Assembly: GCF_008271805.1 (NCBI RefSeq) | Contig: NZ_VSRY01000065.1 | Coordinates: forward strand, 1-64,000 | Direction: 5' to 3' | DNA: 64,000 nucleotides | Source: Streptomyces sp. TRM49041 | GTDB lineage: Bacteria; Actinomycetota; Actinomycetes; Streptomycetales; Streptomycetaceae | In this document: one piece after another, positions 16,144 to 26,938 of the stretch | Position numbering within the stretch: the first letter of the stretch is position 1 | Layout: the number at the start of each line of letters is the position of its first letter | Translations under genes and position numbers: made by a program | The notes under the pieces: model-generated | Seen by the model: only the letters and a program-made list of their open reading frames with translations | Databases searched by the model: none | What the model was told of the DNA's origin: nothing

Positions 16144-18308
16144 GCGTGCCGGCGCAGGCGTCCGGCTCCGCGGCGGAGCCGGACGGCCTGGAGGACAGAC
16201 TCCAGCGGTTCGCGACTATTTGGAGCCGGGCCATCTTCCCGGTCACCGCCACGTCGATGACCCGCACCGAGTTCGAACAGCACCTGCTGCCGCTGGCCCG
16301 GCGGCTCTGCGCCGCCCTGCACGCCCGGCCCTTCGACCCGGGCCCCGCCCAGGACGTCGGCGCCGCCCTGGTGTCCGCGCACTGCACCGATCCGGACGCG
16401 CTCAGCCGTACGCTCGGTGTCGTCGACTCGTACCTGGTGCTGTACTGCGGCACCGGGCGCGACACCTCCGCCGAGGACCTGCGAGCCCGCTGCGCCAGGC
16501 TCCAGCACGGGCTGGCCGCCGGGTTCGCCCGTGCGCTGCGCGAGCGGACCCTCAGCGAGCAGGAGGCCATCGCCCGCTCCGCGCTCTCCGCCCGGGCCTT
16601 GGCCGAGCAGGCGCTCCACGACACCGAGGCCCGCTTCCGCGCCGTCTTCGAGGAGGCGGCCATCGGCATCGGCATCGCCGACCTGGAGGGCAACGTCCTC
16701 GATGTCAACGAGGCCCTCACCCGTATGTTCGGCGGCCTGGAGCAGGTCGTACGGGGCCGCAAGGTCACCGACTGGGTGCACCCCGAGGACGCCCCGCACG
16801 TCTGGCGGCTCTACGGCGAGCTGGTGCGCGGCGAACGCGACCACTTCCGCGTCGAGAAGCCGTTCTACCGCTCCGACGGCACCGTCCTGTGGACCAATCT
16901 GACGGTGTCGCTGCTGCGCGACGCCGAGGGCCGCCCCCAGTACCAGCTGGCTCTCATGGAGGACACCACCGAGCGACGCCTGCTCAATCTGCGGCTCCGC
17001 TACGAGGCCACCCATGACGCGCTGACCGGGCTGCCCAACCGGAGCCTGTTCTTCGAACGTCTGGACAAGGCCCTCGCGGCGGGCGACGGCTCCCGATTCG
17101 GCCTCTGCTACCTCGACCTGGACGGTTTCAAGGCCATCAACGACAGCCTCGGCCACGCGGCCGGCGACCGCCTCCTCGTCGAGGTCGCCGACCGGCTGGA
17201 GGGCTGCGCCACCGCGCCCGGCGAGATGGTCGCACGGCTCGGCGGAGACGAGTTCGTGGCCCTCACCACCGGTCCGGACGTCACCCCCGAGGAGACCGAG
17301 GACCTCGCCCGGCGCATCCTGAACGCTCTCGCAACGCCGATCGGCCTGGACGGCCGCGACATCACCGTGCGCGGCAGCATCGGCATCGTCGAGGGCCATG
17401 CCCGTGAGCACGGCTGCGCGGAGGTGCTGCGCAGCGCCGACATCACCATGTACCGGGCCAAGTCGGCGGGCGGCAACCGCTACGAGCGGGCCGACCCGGA
17501 GGCCGACGCCCGCGCCATCACCCGGCACGGTCTGACCACCGCGCTGCCCGCCGCCCTGGACCGGGGCGAGTTCTTCATCGAGTACCAGCCGCTCGTCCAC
17601 CTCGGCGACGGCACCGTGCACGGCGCGGAGGCCCTGGTCCGCTGGTGCCACCCGCAGCACGGCGTGCTCGGCCCGGACCGGTTCATCCCGCTCGCCGAGC
17701 ACACCGGCCTCATCGTGCCGCTCGGCCGCTGGGTGCTGGAGGAGGCGGTCCGGCAGGCCAGGTTCTGGAAGCACCGCCACACCGACGGCGGCCCGCTCCG
17801 CATCAACGTCAACCTGTCGCCCACCCAGCTCCACCACCCGGGTCTGGTCACCGACATCACCGACGTCCTGGAGCGCTCGGGCCTGGAGCCCGGGGCGCTC
17901 TGCCTGGAGGTCACCGAGTCGGCCCTGATCGGAGCCGAGGAAGACCTGCTCAAACCCCTGCGCCAACTGGCCGAGATGGGCGTCGACATCGCCCTCGACG
18001 ACTTCGGGACCGGCTACTCGAACCTGGCCAACCTCCGCCGTCTCCCCGTGAGCATCCTCAAACTCGACCGCTCCTTCACCCGGGGCATGCAGCAACACCC
18101 CGCCGACCCCGTCGACCTGAAGATCGTGGAGGGCATCGTCTCCCTGGCCCACAGCCTGGAACTGGCGGTCACCGTGGAAGGGGTCGAAACAGCCGCCCAG
18201 GCCCGACAACTCCGTGCCATCGGCTGCGACACGGCCCAGGGCTGGTACTACGCCCGCCCAGGCGCCCCGGACCGTATCCACACCCTGGTCATGGCCGACG
18301 CGGTGTGA
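16140..18308 (+). CDS. rmdA: PAS-GGDEF-EAL cyclic di-GMP enzyme, RmdA-like
   Basis: 722 residues, soluble. An N-terminal helical region (1-150), a PAS/PAC domain (about 160-280: AIGIGIADLEGNVLDVNEAL), a diguanylate cyclase domain with LPNRSLFFERLDKAL and intact GGDEF (about residue 366), and a phosphodiesterase domain with GAEALVRWCHP (EAL at about 496), DDFGTGYSNLANLRRLPV and EGVETAAQ. Both catalytic signatures are intact, so it may both make and degrade c-di-GMP. Domain order, lack of membrane helices and neighbours (repeat lipoprotein, sdh genes) match RmdA (SCO0928 in S. coelicolor, from memory), which controls development. Start codon GTG overlaps the methyltransferase stop. Confidence 0.85.
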   Translation: MSVPAQASGSAAEPDGLEDRLQRFATIWSRAIFPVTATSMTRTEFEQHLLPLARRLCAALHARPFDPGPAQDVGAALVSAHCTDPDALSRTLGVVDSYLVLYCGTGRDTSAEDLRARCARLQHGLAAGFARALRERTLSEQEAIARSALSARALAEQALHDTEARFRAVFEEAAIGIGIADLEGNVLDVNEALTRMFGGLEQVVRGRKVTDWVHPEDAPHVWRLYGELVRGERDHFRVEKPFYRSDGTVLWTNLTVSLLRDAEGRPQYQLALMEDTTERRLLNLRLRYEATHDALTGLPNRSLFFERLDKALAAGDGSRFGLCYLDLDGFKAINDSLGHAAGDRLLVEVADRLEGCATAPGEMVARLGGDEFVALTTGPDVTPEETEDLARRILNALATPIGLDGRDITVRGSIGIVEGHAREHGCAEVLRSADITMYRAKSAGGNRYERADPEADARAITRHGLTTALPAALDRGEFFIEYQPLVHLGDGTVHGAEALVRWCHPQHGVLGPDRFIPLAEHTGLIVPLGRWVLEEAVRQARFWKHRHTDGGPLRINVNLSPTQLHHPGLVTDITDVLERSGLEPGALCLEVTESALIGAEEDLLKPLRQLAEMGVDIALDDFGTGYSNLANLRRLPVSILKLDRSFTRGMQQHPADPVDLKIVEGIVSLAHSLELAVTVEGVETAAQARQLRAIGCDTAQGWYYARPGAPDRIHTLVMADAV

Positions 18309-18363
18309 GCCCTGTGGAACGCCTGCCCGCAGCCGGCCGCCCGCCCGCAGCCGGCCATGCGGC

Positions 18364-19254
18364 TCAGCCCCCTCCGGGCCCGGACCGCAGCAGCACCCGC
18401 TGCAACTCCCGAGCGGCCCGCGGCGGCGCGACGTCACTCCGGTGCGCGAGCGCGATGGTCCGCCGCAACCCCGGCGACGCCAGCGCCGTGACCCGCAAGT
18501 CCCGCCCCGCCCGCGCCGCCACCATCCGGGGCACCACCGCCACCCCCAGTCCCGCGCGCACGAACCCCAGCACCGCGTCCATCTCCCCGCCCTCCACCGT
18601 GAACGACGGCTCGAACCCCTCCGCCCGGCACGCCGCCACCGTCAGCTCCCGCAAGTCGTACCCGTGCCGGAACATCACCATCGCCCGCCCCTCCAGGTCC
18701 GCGATCCGCACGGGCCGCCGCGGCGCCGGATCCGCCGCGGACGACACCACGACCAGGTCCTCCTGAAGCAGCTCCACCGTCGTCAGCGCCGGCGACGGCG
18801 TCGGCAGCGGCAGCACCACCAGCGCCAGGTCCAGCGTCCCGCGGGCCAGCTCCCGTACGAGGTCGTGCGAGCCGCCCTCCTCGATGAGCAGCCTGATCCC
18901 CGGGTACAGGTCGTGGAAGGCCCGCAGCACGTCGGGCAGCAGCCCGGTGCACAGGCTCGGCGTCGCCCCCAGCCGCACCCGCCCCCGCCGCAGCCGGGCC
19001 AGCTCCTGCACCTCCTGCCGCGCCGTGTCCGCGTCGGCCAGGATGCGCCGGGCCAGCGGCAGCAGCGCCTCGCCCGCGTCGGTCAGCGCGATATTGCCGC
19101 GCGCCCGGCTGAACAGCTCGGTGCCCAGCTCCTTCTCCAGGGCCCGGATCTGCTGCGACAGGGACGGCTGGGAGACATGGACCCGTTCGGCGGCCCGGGT
19201 GAAGTGCCGGGTCTCGGCGACGGCCACGAAATACACGAGCTGCTGGAACTGCAT
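18364..19254 (-). CDS. LysR-family transcriptional regulator
   Basis: 296 residues. Winged helix at 1-60 (MQFQQLVYFVAVAETRHFTR, VHVSQPSLSQQIRALEKELG, LFSRARGNIALTDAG), dimerisation helix, then a periplasmic-binding-protein-like effector domain (RLGATPSLCTGLLPDVLRAF, GTLDLALVVLPL). The ATG at 19254 gives the family-typical MQFQQL start; a longer ATG at 19275 would run into the operator. It diverges from sdhCAB with a perfect LysR box between them, so it most likely controls the succinate dehydrogenase genes and itself. The inducer is unknown. Confidence 0.92.
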   Translation of the reverse strand: MQFQQLVYFVAVAETRHFTRAAERVHVSQPSLSQQIRALEKELGTELFSRARGNIALTDAGEALLPLARRILADADTARQEVQELARLRRGRVRLGATPSLCTGLLPDVLRAFHDLYPGIRLLIEEGGSHDLVRELARGTLDLALVVLPLPTPSPALTTVELLQEDLVVVSSAADPAPRRPVRIADLEGRAMVMFRHGYDLRELTVAACRAEGFEPSFTVEGGEMDAVLGFVRAGLGVAVVPRMVAARAGRDLRVTALASPGLRRTIALAHRSDVAPPRAARELQRVLLRSGPGGG

Positions 19255-19274
19255 ACGCCCACGATAAGCGGCCA

Positions 19275-19293
19275 TGATAGAGATCGTCTATCA
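19275..19293. promoter_or_regulatory. Palindromic LysR box between lysR-type gene and sdhC
   Basis: TGATAGA-GATCG-TCTATCA, a perfect dyad that includes the classical LysR signature ATAG-N7-CTAT (T-N11-A). It lies 21 bases upstream of the regulator start and 59 bases upstream of the sdhC start, the position expected for joint repression and activation. Confidence 0.8.
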
Positions 19294-19351
19294 AGATGAG
19301 CCGTACCATGTCTTGGACCTCTGAGGACCTACGGCCCTACCGTCCGATGCC

Positions 19352-20071
19352 ATGGCTCTGGCAACGCGGACGCGACCACCGAAAACGGCGCGACAACCAT
19401 CCCCTCGGCGTACCCTCCTCGGATCGACCGTCGGCAAGAAGGCGGTCATGGCCGTCAGCGGCCTGATCCTCCTCGGCTATCTCGTCGCCCATGTCATGGG
19501 CAACCTCAAGGTCTTCTTCGGCCCCGACGAGTTCAACGCCTACGGCCACTGGCTGCGCACCATGGGCGCCCCCGTCCTGCACCACGAGTGGGCCCTGTGG
19601 ATCGTCCGTGTGGTGCTGCTCACCGCCGTGGTCGCGCACGGAGTCTCGGCGTACCGGCTCAGCAGGCTCGACCGGAGGGCCCGCCCCACCCGGTACGTGC
19701 ACAAGCGCCGGCGCGCGAGCTACGCGACCCGCACGATGCGCTGGGGCGGCGTCATCATCGCCCTGTTCGTCGCCTGGCACCTGCTCGACCTGACGACGCT
19801 CACCGTGAACGAGAACGCCCAGCCGGGCCATCCGTACGAGAACGTCGTCGCGACCTTCTCGACCTGGTACGGCAATGTGATCTACATCGTCGCGATGCTC
19901 GCCGTCGGCCTGCACGTCCGGCACGGCTTCTGGGCCGCCGCCCAGACGCTCGGCGTGGGCAGCGCCCGCCGCGACCGGGCCCTCAGGGCCACCGCCGACA
20001 CACTCGCCGTGGTCCTCACCGCGGGCTTCGTCGCCGTACCCGTCGCCGTCATGACCGGAGTGGTGAGCTGA
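19352..20071 (+). CDS. sdhC: Succinate dehydrogenase, cytochrome b558-type subunit
   Basis: 239 residues with five hydrophobic helices, the single-polypeptide diheme anchor of the b558 family. Helix 1 [20 protein letters not shown] contains the first haem-ligand histidine; others are in [28 protein letters not shown] and [10 protein letters not shown]. This subunit passes electrons from the Fe-S protein to quinone in the membrane. ATG at 19352 has only a weak site upstream; the N-terminal tail is basic. sdhA begins one base after its stop. The operon is one of the non-classical Sdh types of actinobacteria (SCO0922-0924-like, from memory). Confidence 0.92.
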   Translation: MALATRTRPPKTARQPSPRRTLLGSTVGKKAVMAVSGLILLGYLVAHVMGNLKVFFGPDEFNAYGHWLRTMGAPVLHHEWALWIVRVVLLTAVVAHGVSAYRLSRLDRRARPTRYVHKRRRASYATRTMRWGGVIIALFVAWHLLDLTTLTVNENAQPGHPYENVVATFSTWYGNVIYIVAMLAVGLHVRHGFWAAAQTLGVGSARRDRALRATADTLAVVLTAGFVAVPVAVMTGVVS

Positions 20072-20072
20072 C

Positions 20073-22018
<1,946 letters not shown>

Positions 22019-22022
<4 letters not shown>

Positions 22023-22765
22023 GGCTCACCCTGCGCGTCTGGCGCCAGAAGAACGCCGACGCCCCCGGCGCGATGGCCACGTACGAGGTCGACGGCATCT
22101 CCCCGGACATGTCCTTCCTGGAGATGCTGGACACCCTCAACGAGGAGCTGACCCTGCGGGGCGAGGAGCCGGTCGCGTTCGACCACGACTGCCGCGAGGG
22201 CATCTGCGGCGCCTGCAGCCTGGTCGTCAACGGTGACGCGCACGGCCCGGAGCGCACCACCACGTGCCAGCTCCACATGCGTTCGTTCCGGGACGGCGAC
22301 ACGATCGACGTCGAGCCGTGGCGGGCCGCCGCGTTCCCCGTCGTCAAGGACCTGGTGGTGGACCGGTCGGCGTTCGACCGGATCATCCAGGCCGGCGGCT
22401 ACATCAGCGCCCCGACCGGCTCCGCGCCAGAGGCCCACGCCACGCCCGTGCCGAAGGCCGACGCCGACCACGCCTTCGAGCACGCCGAGTGCATCGGCTG
22501 CGGTGCCTGTGTCGCGGCCTGCCCCAACGGTTCGGCGATGCTCTTCACCTCGGCGAAGATCAACCACCTCAATGTGCTGCCGCAGGGAGCACCCGAGCGG
22601 GAGAGCCGGGTGCTCGACATGGTGGCGCGGATGGACGAGGAGGGCTTCGGGGGCTGCACGCTGACCGGTGAGTGCGCCACGGCGTGTCCGAAGGGCATCC
22701 CGCTGCCGTCGATCGCGGCCATGAACAAGGAGTGGCTGCGGGCTTCGCGGCGCCGGGCGGTTTAA
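22019..22765 (+). CDS. sdhB: Succinate dehydrogenase/fumarate reductase iron-sulfur subunit
   Basis: 248 residues. N-terminal [2Fe-2S] ferredoxin domain with [16 protein letters not shown] and TTCQLHM; C-terminal helical domain with [14 protein letters not shown] and the second cluster set [14 protein letters not shown] for the [4Fe-4S] and [3Fe-4S] centres. The ATG overlaps the sdhA stop. It carries electrons from FAD to the cytochrome b subunit. Confidence 0.94.
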
Positions 22766-23062
22766 GGACACCTTTCCACTGTGGCACCCGTCACAGCGCG
22801 CACCCCGGGGCGAAAGAATCTTCACGGGATGATCACTTTCCGTGCAGGACTTCGCCTCGGGGTGTGGTCGTCGAGGCCCCCAACAGCAAGATCGACTTCG
22901 TTCAACTCTTCACTATTGATGCGGAGTTGTCCCTTTTTGAGTCCTCCCTGATCGGGAAATTTCCCCCCCGTGGCGCAGGCCCGGTAGGCATATGCCCTGC
23001 CGGGGCTGCCGACCACAGCCCCGGGTGCATCTGACCACTGCACTCACTTGGGGGTTTCTCTC
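22766..23062. other. Leader between sdh operon and melC1
   Basis: 297 bases without a gene. Less GC-rich around 22880-22960 (ACTCTTCACTATTGATGCGG, then TTTTTGAG), so the melC promoter is probably here, but no clear -35/-10 pair could be fixed. No obvious terminator after sdhB. Confidence 0.5.
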
Positions 23063-23512
23063 ATGTCAAGTATCAGCCGCCGCGCCGCCCTGGGAGCCGC
23101 CGTCGGCGCCGCCGCCGGCCTCGCCGCGGCCGCCCCGGCGCTCGCCACCGCCCTGACCGACCAGCCGGGCCCCGTGGGCGAGCCCGACTGGGAACTGCAC
23201 GGCGCCGGGGGCGGGCACGGGCACGGCACAGGCATACCCGGAAGCGCCGGCCCCGGCCCGTTCGACGAGGTGTACGAGGGCCGCCGTATCCAGGGCCGCC
23301 CCACCAACGGTGGCGGCCACCACGGCGGCGGCGCACACGGTGGCTACACCGTCCACATCGACGGCCGGGAACTGCATCTGATGCGGAACGCCGACGGCAC
23401 CTGGATCAGCGTGATCAACCACTACGAGCAGCTCCACTCGCCGCGCGCCGCGGCCCGTACCGCCGTCCTGGAACTCCAGGGCGCGCCGCTCGTCCCCCTC
23501 GTCACCACCTGA
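23063..23512 (+). CDS. melC1: Tyrosinase co-factor / copper chaperone MelC1
   Basis: 149 residues. Twin-arginine signal [20 protein letters not shown], then a Gly/His-rich stretch (GGGHGHGTG, later HHGGGAHGG) likely to bind copper, and the conserved core [20 protein letters not shown] with [20 protein letters not shown]. MelC1 loads copper into the apo-tyrosinase MelC2 and carries it out through the Tat system. ATG at 23063 with GGGGG eight bases ahead. melC2 follows after 17 bases. Confidence 0.95.
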   Translation: MSSISRRAALGAAVGAAAGLAAAAPALATALTDQPGPVGEPDWELHGAGGGHGHGTGIPGSAGPGPFDEVYEGRRIQGRPTNGGGHHGGGAHGGYTVHIDGRELHLMRNADGTWISVINHYEQLHSPRAAARTAVLELQGAPLVPLVTT

Positions 23513-23529
23513 TCCGGAGCCGCACCGCC

Positions 23530-24393
23530 ATGACCGTACGCAAGAACCAGGCGACGCTCACCGCCGAGGAGAAGGGCCGCTTCGTCGCCGCCCTCCTGGA
23601 GCTCAAGCGCACCGGGAAGTACGACCCGTTCGTCCACACGCACAACGAGTTCATCATGAGCGACACCGACTACGGCGACCGGGTCGGCCACCGCTCACCG
23701 TCGTTCCTGCCCTGGCACCGCAGATTCCTCCTGGAGTTCGAGCAGGCCCTCCAAGCCGTCGACCCGGATGTCGCCCTGCCCTACTGGGACTGGACAGCCG
23801 ACCGCACCCCGGCCTCCTCCCTGTGGGCCCCGGACTTCCTCGGCGGCACCGGCCGCAGCCGGGACGGCCGAGTCCTGGACGGGCCGTTCGCCCGCTCCGC
23901 CGGCGGCTGGACCATCGGCGTCCGCGTCGACGGCCGCGACTTCCTGCGCCGCTCCCTCGGCGGAGGCGGCCGAAGCCTGCCGACCCGCGCCGAGGTCGAC
24001 ACGGTCCTCGCCATGGAGACGTACGACGCCCCGCCGTGGAACAGCGCTTCCGACGGCTTCCGCAACCATCTCGAGGGCTGGCGCGGCATCAACCTCCACA
24101 ACCGCGTCCATGTCTGGGTGGGCGGCCAGATGGCCACCGGAGTCTCCCCGAACGACCCGGTGTTCTGGCTCCACCACGCCTTCGTCGACAAACTGTGGGC
24201 CGAGTGGCAGGCCCGGCATCCCCGCTCCACGTACCTGCCGACCGGCCCCACACGGAATGTGGTGGACCTGAACAAGCCGATGCGCCCGTGGAACGACGTG
24301 ACCCCGGCGGACCTCCTCGACCACACCCGCTTCTACACGTTCGACACCGACACCGACGCGGCCCCGGCCGACCGGACCCGGCCCGCCGCCTAG
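23530..24393 (+). CDS. melC2: Tyrosinase MelC2
   Basis: 287 residues. Binuclear type-3 copper enzyme: CuA ligands H38 (VHTHNEF), and the histidines of DRVGHRSPSFLPWHRRFLLE; CuB ligands in NLHNRVHVWVGG and WLHHAFVDKLWAEWQ. PYWDWTADRTP is also typical. Oxidises tyrosine to dopaquinone, giving melanin; exported with MelC1. The tail after YTFDTDTD (about 12 residues, ending DRTRPAA) is longer than in tyrosinases I remember (about 273 residues), and the stop codon coincides with the edge of an IS remnant, so the last residues may come from that junction. Confidence 0.95.
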   Translation: MTVRKNQATLTAEEKGRFVAALLELKRTGKYDPFVHTHNEFIMSDTDYGDRVGHRSPSFLPWHRRFLLEFEQALQAVDPDVALPYWDWTADRTPASSLWAPDFLGGTGRSRDGRVLDGPFARSAGGWTIGVRVDGRDFLRRSLGGGGRSLPTRAEVDTVLAMETYDAPPWNSASDGFRNHLEGWRGINLHNRVHVWVGGQMATGVSPNDPVFWLHHAFVDKLWAEWQARHPRSTYLPTGPTRNVVDLNKPMRPWNDVTPADLLDHTRFYTFDTDTDAAPADRTRPAA

Positions 24394-24489
24394 GTGTATT
24401 GCCCTGTGAGGTTGGGGACGCGGCTGGCGGGTGGTTTGCCCGCGAGCGAAGGCATCAGCCAGCTGTAGCTGGTCGGCTCTGGCCGGATG
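24390..24489 (-). mobile_element. Remnant of an IS481-like transposase C-terminus
   Basis: Read leftward, this stretch encodes SYSWLMPSLAGKPPASRVPN followed by LTGQYT and a TAG. The PPxSRVxNLxGQYx ending is that of IS481-type (rve integrase) transposases as I recall them. Nothing upstream of it belongs to a transposase: the frame joins directly to a truncated monooxygenase at about 24490. Terminal inverted repeats were not found. The transposase stop lies on the melC2 stop, so DNA has been lost on both sides. Confidence 0.55.
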
Positions 24490-24703
24490 ACGCGCCCGCC
24501 AGGACCGTCGGCGCCGACCCGGCCACGCCCGGCACGCCGTGGTGCTCGGCCACCCGGAAACGGTGGAAGCCCAGCTCCTCGGCCTCCCGGGCGAGGCCGA
24601 AGGTGTCCCGCAGAGCCCGCGGGCCGTCATCGCCCTCCCGGACACGCGAGCGGTCCAGAACGGACAGGCGGCTTGGGAGCGGGGCGGCGGCGATCGGCCT
24701 CAC
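24490..24703 (-). pseudogene. Truncated luciferase-like (LLM) monooxygenase, N-terminus only
   Basis: From a GTG at 24703 the protein begins with the LLM class signature: PLSRLSVLD-like PLPSRLSVLDRSRVREGDDG, then LAREAEELGFHRFRVAEHHG and VPGVAGSAPTVLAGA. These are the first 70 or so of about 330 residues in flavin-dependent LLM oxidoreductases (MsnO8-type). After APTVLAGA the sequence leaves the family and joins the IS481-like remnant, ending at a stop at 24455. So the gene was cut by an insertion and deletion. It diverges from the HAD gene. Confidence 0.8.
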
Positions 24704-24752
24704 GCCGGTTCAACACCTCCGGCGCACGAGGATTCACTACGCTGACGATGTG

Positions 24753-25241
24753 ATGAGCGACAGCAGCAGACCCGTGGCCGTGTTCGACCTGGACAACACC
24801 CTCTCCGACGCCCGGCACCGGCAGCACGTCCTGGAGCGCACCCCGCGCGACTGGGGCGCGTTCTTCGACGCGGCCCCGCAGGACCCGCCGCTCCCGCCGG
24901 GCATCGCCCTCTGCCTGGAAGCGGCCCGTCAGTGCGAGATCCGTTACCTCACCGGCCGCCCCGAGCGGTGCCGCCAGGACAGCCTGGACTGGCTGGCCGC
25001 CCACGGCCTGCCCGACGGCCGACTCCATATGCGCCGTAACGCCGACCGCCGCCCGGCCCGGCTGACCAAGCTGGAGGTCCTGCGCCGGATCAGCCGCAGC
25101 CGCGAGGTCCGGATGCTCGTGGACGACGACGCACTCGTCTGCGCCGCGGCCGCGAAGGAGGGCTTCCACGTCGTGCGGGCCGACTGGGCGCTCAGCTCCC
25201 CGATGCTTCGACAGGCCCAGGAGAAGGAGGGCCGCACCTGA
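24753..25241 (+). CDS. HAD-superfamily phosphatase (PNKP-like)
   Basis: 162 residues. HAD motif I AVFDLDNTLSD (DxDxT), motif II in YLTGRPERCRQDSLDWL, a basic residue region RRPARLTKLEVLRRI and motif III MLVDDDALVCAAAA. Domain size and motifs match the phosphatase half of polynucleotide kinase-phosphatase and small acid-phosphatase-like HAD proteins. Substrate unknown. ATG at 24753; the codon before it is GTG and could also initiate. Its stop is 13 bases from that of the convergent dodecin gene. Confidence 0.8.
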   Translation: MSDSSRPVAVFDLDNTLSDARHRQHVLERTPRDWGAFFDAAPQDPPLPPGIALCLEAARQCEIRYLTGRPERCRQDSLDWLAAHGLPDGRLHMRRNADRRPARLTKLEVLRRISRSREVRMLVDDDALVCAAAAKEGFHVVRADWALSSPMLRQAQEKEGRT

Positions 25242-25254
25242 CGCGGCCGTGTTT

Positions 25255-25482
25255 TCACTCCTCGCCGGCGTCCGGCCCGTCGAGCCGGAAACCCACCTTC
25301 ATTCCCACCTGGTAGTGCGCCACCTGCCCGTTCTCCAGATGCCCGCGGATCTGCGTCACCTCGAACCAGTCCAGGTTGTGCAGCGTCTGCGCTGCCCGCG
25401 CGATCCCGTTGCGGATCGCCTCGTCCACGCCGTTGTGCGAGGTCCCGACGATCTCGGTGACGCGATACGTGTGGTGTGACAT
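25255..25482 (-). CDS. Dodecin, flavin-binding protein
   Basis: 75 residues, the usual dodecin size: TYRVTEIVGTSHNGVDEAIR, GIARAAQTLHNLDWFEVTQI, then RGHLENGQVAHYQVGMKVGF. The tryptophan in LDWFEV is the flavin-stacking residue. Dodecamers store and buffer FMN/riboflavin or CoA. AGGAGG six bases before the ATG. Monocistronic. Confidence 0.93.
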   Translation of the reverse strand: MSHHTYRVTEIVGTSHNGVDEAIRNGIARAAQTLHNLDWFEVTQIRGHLENGQVAHYQVGMKVGFRLDGPDAGEE

Positions 25483-25687
25483 GGCGGCCTCCTCGTCGCC
25501 GTCGTGCGCCGCGCCCGCCGGCGCTTCCTTTCCACGGTGCCCCAGCCCGCCCCGGTCCGCGAGGCGGGCGCGGGGACTTGACCCGCCCATTGGTCCATAC
25601 CAAAATCCAGCCATCCGCCCGTGCGAACACGTTCGCTCCCCCCACGTCGGGTCCGTCCTCCTGCAGAGAACGCAAAAGGTGACCTAC

Positions 25688-26938
25688 GTGAAGAAACGCC
25701 TGCTCGCCCGCCCCATCGCACTCGTGTCCATCCTCGCCCTGACCGGTTGCGGCGCCCTCCCCGGCCAGGACGCCGGAACCCGCACCGTCACGGTCTGGCT
25801 GATGAAGGGCAGCGCGTCCGACGACTTCCTCAAGCGGTTCACCAGCGCGTACGAGCAGGAGAACCCCGGTATCCGGCTGGAGGTCGCCCTCCAGGAGTGG
25901 ACCGGCATCGGCAAGAAGGTCATGGCCGCCCTGGAGAGCGAGAACGCACCGGACGTCATCGAGGTCGGCAACACCCAGGTGGCCCAGTACGCCGACACGG
26001 AGCTCCTGTACGACCTGACGCTCGAGTCCGTACGCGACCTCGGCCATGAGGAGTGGCTGCCCGGCCTCGCCGAACCCGGCAGCATCGACGGCAGCCAGTT
26101 CGGCATCCCCTGGTACGCGGCCAACCGGGTCGTCGTCTACCACAAGGACCTCTTCGAGCGGGCCGGCATAGAAGAGCCGCCCAAGACCCGCGAGCAGTGG
26201 CTGGAGGACACCGAGAAGATCAACCGCACCGGTGCGCAGGGCATCTACCTCGCGGGCCAGGACTGGTACACCCTCTCCGGATTCATCTGGGACGAGGGCG
26301 GCGACCTCGCCGTCGAGAGGAACGGCGAATGGGTCGGCGTGCTCGACACACCCGCCGCGCTCAGGGGCATGGCCTTCTACAAGAAGCTCCAGGCCCTCGG
26401 CTCAGGCCCGAGGGACGCCGACGAGGAGAACCCCCCGCAGGCCGGGGTCTTCGCCCAGGGCGAGGTCGCCCAGATCATCGCCACGCCCGGAGCCGCGGCC
26501 GCCATCGAGGAGCGGAACCCGGCCCTCGCCTCCCGGCTCGGCTTCTTCCCAATCCCCGGCAAGAGCGCCGACAAGCCGTGCGCGGTCTTCACCGGAGGCT
26601 CAGACCTCGTCGTCCCCGTGAACGCCCGGGAACGCGCCGCCGCCATCGACGTCGTCAAGGCCCTCGCGGGCGAGAAGTGGCAGACCGACCTGGCCCGCAC
26701 CATGAACTACGTGCCCAACAAGACCTCCCTGGCCTCCGTCGTCGAGGGCCAGGAGGCCACCGCGGCCATGGCCGCCGGCGCGGCACGCGGCAGGGCCACC
26801 CCCAACTCGCCGAAGTGGGCGGACGTCGAAGCGGACAACCCCATCAAGCCGTACATGACGGCGGTCCTCCAGGGCCGCGATCCCGAGGCGGAGGCCCGCG
26901 CCGCCTCCGAGCTGATCACCGGCGCGCTGGCGGGCTGA
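25688..26938 (+). CDS. Sugar ABC-type extracellular solute-binding lipoprotein, orphan
   Basis: 416 residues. Signal VKKRLLARPIALVSILALTG with lipobox LTGC, then a family-1 solute-binding fold: TVTVWLMKGSASDDFLKRFT, APDVIEVGNTQVAQYAD, PWYAANRVVVYHKDLFERAG, FTGGSDLVVP near the hinge. Resembles binding proteins for oligosaccharides such as chitobiose. No permease or ATPase gene is adjacent, so it must borrow an import system or act as a sensor. GTG at 25688 has AAGG about eight bases upstream; the GTG at 25679 would be nine bases earlier. Followed by 150 bases to olsB. Confidence 0.88.
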   Translation: MKKRLLARPIALVSILALTGCGALPGQDAGTRTVTVWLMKGSASDDFLKRFTSAYEQENPGIRLEVALQEWTGIGKKVMAALESENAPDVIEVGNTQVAQYADTELLYDLTLESVRDLGHEEWLPGLAEPGSIDGSQFGIPWYAANRVVVYHKDLFERAGIEEPPKTREQWLEDTEKINRTGAQGIYLAGQDWYTLSGFIWDEGGDLAVERNGEWVGVLDTPAALRGMAFYKKLQALGSGPRDADEENPPQAGVFAQGEVAQIIATPGAAAAIEERNPALASRLGFFPIPGKSADKPCAVFTGGSDLVVPVNARERAAAIDVVKALAGEKWQTDLARTMNYVPNKTSLASVVEGQEATAAMAAGAARGRATPNSPKWADVEADNPIKPYMTAVLQGRDPEAEARAASELITGALAG

